Shown piece by piece: positions 49,963 to 50,002 of a stretch of 50,002 bases of DNA (its first letter is position 1; each line of letters opens with the position of its first letter). The stretch lies in contig JADGKB010000101.1 of assembly GCA_027604185.1 (NCBI GenBank), positions 1 to 50,002 of the forward strand, read 5' to 3'. A program made the translations under genes and the position numbers. The notes below the pieces were generated by a model. That model searched no databases. It saw nothing but the letters and a program-made list of their open reading frames with translations, and was not told where the DNA came from. This DNA is from Boothiomyces macroporosus (lineage: Eukaryota; Chytridiomycota; Chytridiomycetes; Rhizophydiales; Terramycetaceae).

Positions 49963-50002
49963 GTGTCGGTGATATCAAAAGTTATTGGTATCGCTTTTTA
50001 AA

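Noticed and set aside
1..50002. tRNA, rRNA, CRISPR arrays or transposons
   Set aside because: I saw no cloverleaf-like gene with A and B boxes, no rRNA sequence, no spaced repeats and no transposase; the repeats present are short minisatellites.

Overview
This looks like nuclear DNA of a zoosporic, early-diverging fungus, most likely a chytrid. A gene for the flagellar radial-spoke protein CFAP251 implies a motile flagellate. PUS10, a MICAL-type flavoprotein, a peroxisomal Lon protease ending in SKL, an anoctamin, Tgl-type lipase, fungal OPT transporter and an ankyrin protein with repeated RVDPS motifs fit a basal fungus. Genes lie on both strands with short spacers and no operons. No rRNA, tRNA, CRISPR array or complete transposon was recognised. 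The organism assignment is inference from gene content.

The dominant feature is intron size. Splicing the recognisable genes by protein continuity gives 41 introns, and every one is 19 nt (23 cases), 20 nt (14) or 21 nt (4). They begin GTA or GTT (one GC), carry a TTAAC/CTAAT/CTAAC-like branch site just upstream of the acceptor, and have no pyrimidine tract. Standard gene finders with larger minimum introns will break these genes into fragments. A second feature is that the AATAAA polyadenylation hexamer overlaps the stop codon in about 15 genes, so 3' UTRs should be very short.

Layout: 0-1.2 kb, uncertain decayed coding sequence; 1.3-2.6 kb, NADAR protein and a tail-anchored truncated haemoglobin; 3.3-5.9 kb, Tgl-like lipase and NmrA-like protein; 6.3-11.5 kb, CMS1-like ribosome biogenesis factor, PUS10, a single-pass membrane protein, and RNF10-like RING ligase; 11.8-15.7 kb, proline-rich secreted protein, MICAL-like monooxygenase, and two related unknown genes; 16.1-20.4 kb, carboxypeptidase Y-like protease, His-rich PPxY membrane protein, secreted cyclophilin, SDR; 20.6-25.1 kb, anoctamin and PLAC8 protein; 25.1-29.1 kb, ankyrin protein, FAX/metaxin-like GST, 7TM protein; 29.1-32.9 kb, CFAP251 and a tRNA-binding-domain protein; 33.0-34.2 kb, three small PPxY single-pass proteins; 34.2-38.5 kb, an OPT transporter broken by a 1936-bp tandem duplication; 39.0-43.4 and 48.5-50 kb, two paralogous SH3 + AMPK-type glycogen-binding-domain proteins; 43.7-46.2 kb, peroxisomal Lon; 46.9-48.4 kb, a second 7TM protein.

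The most novel items are the uniform 19-21 nt introns, the SH3-CBM48 proteins (one a 1427-residue membrane-anchored repeat protein), the family of small PPxY single-pass proteins, and the tail-anchored globin. All gene models were joined by eye and need RNA evidence.
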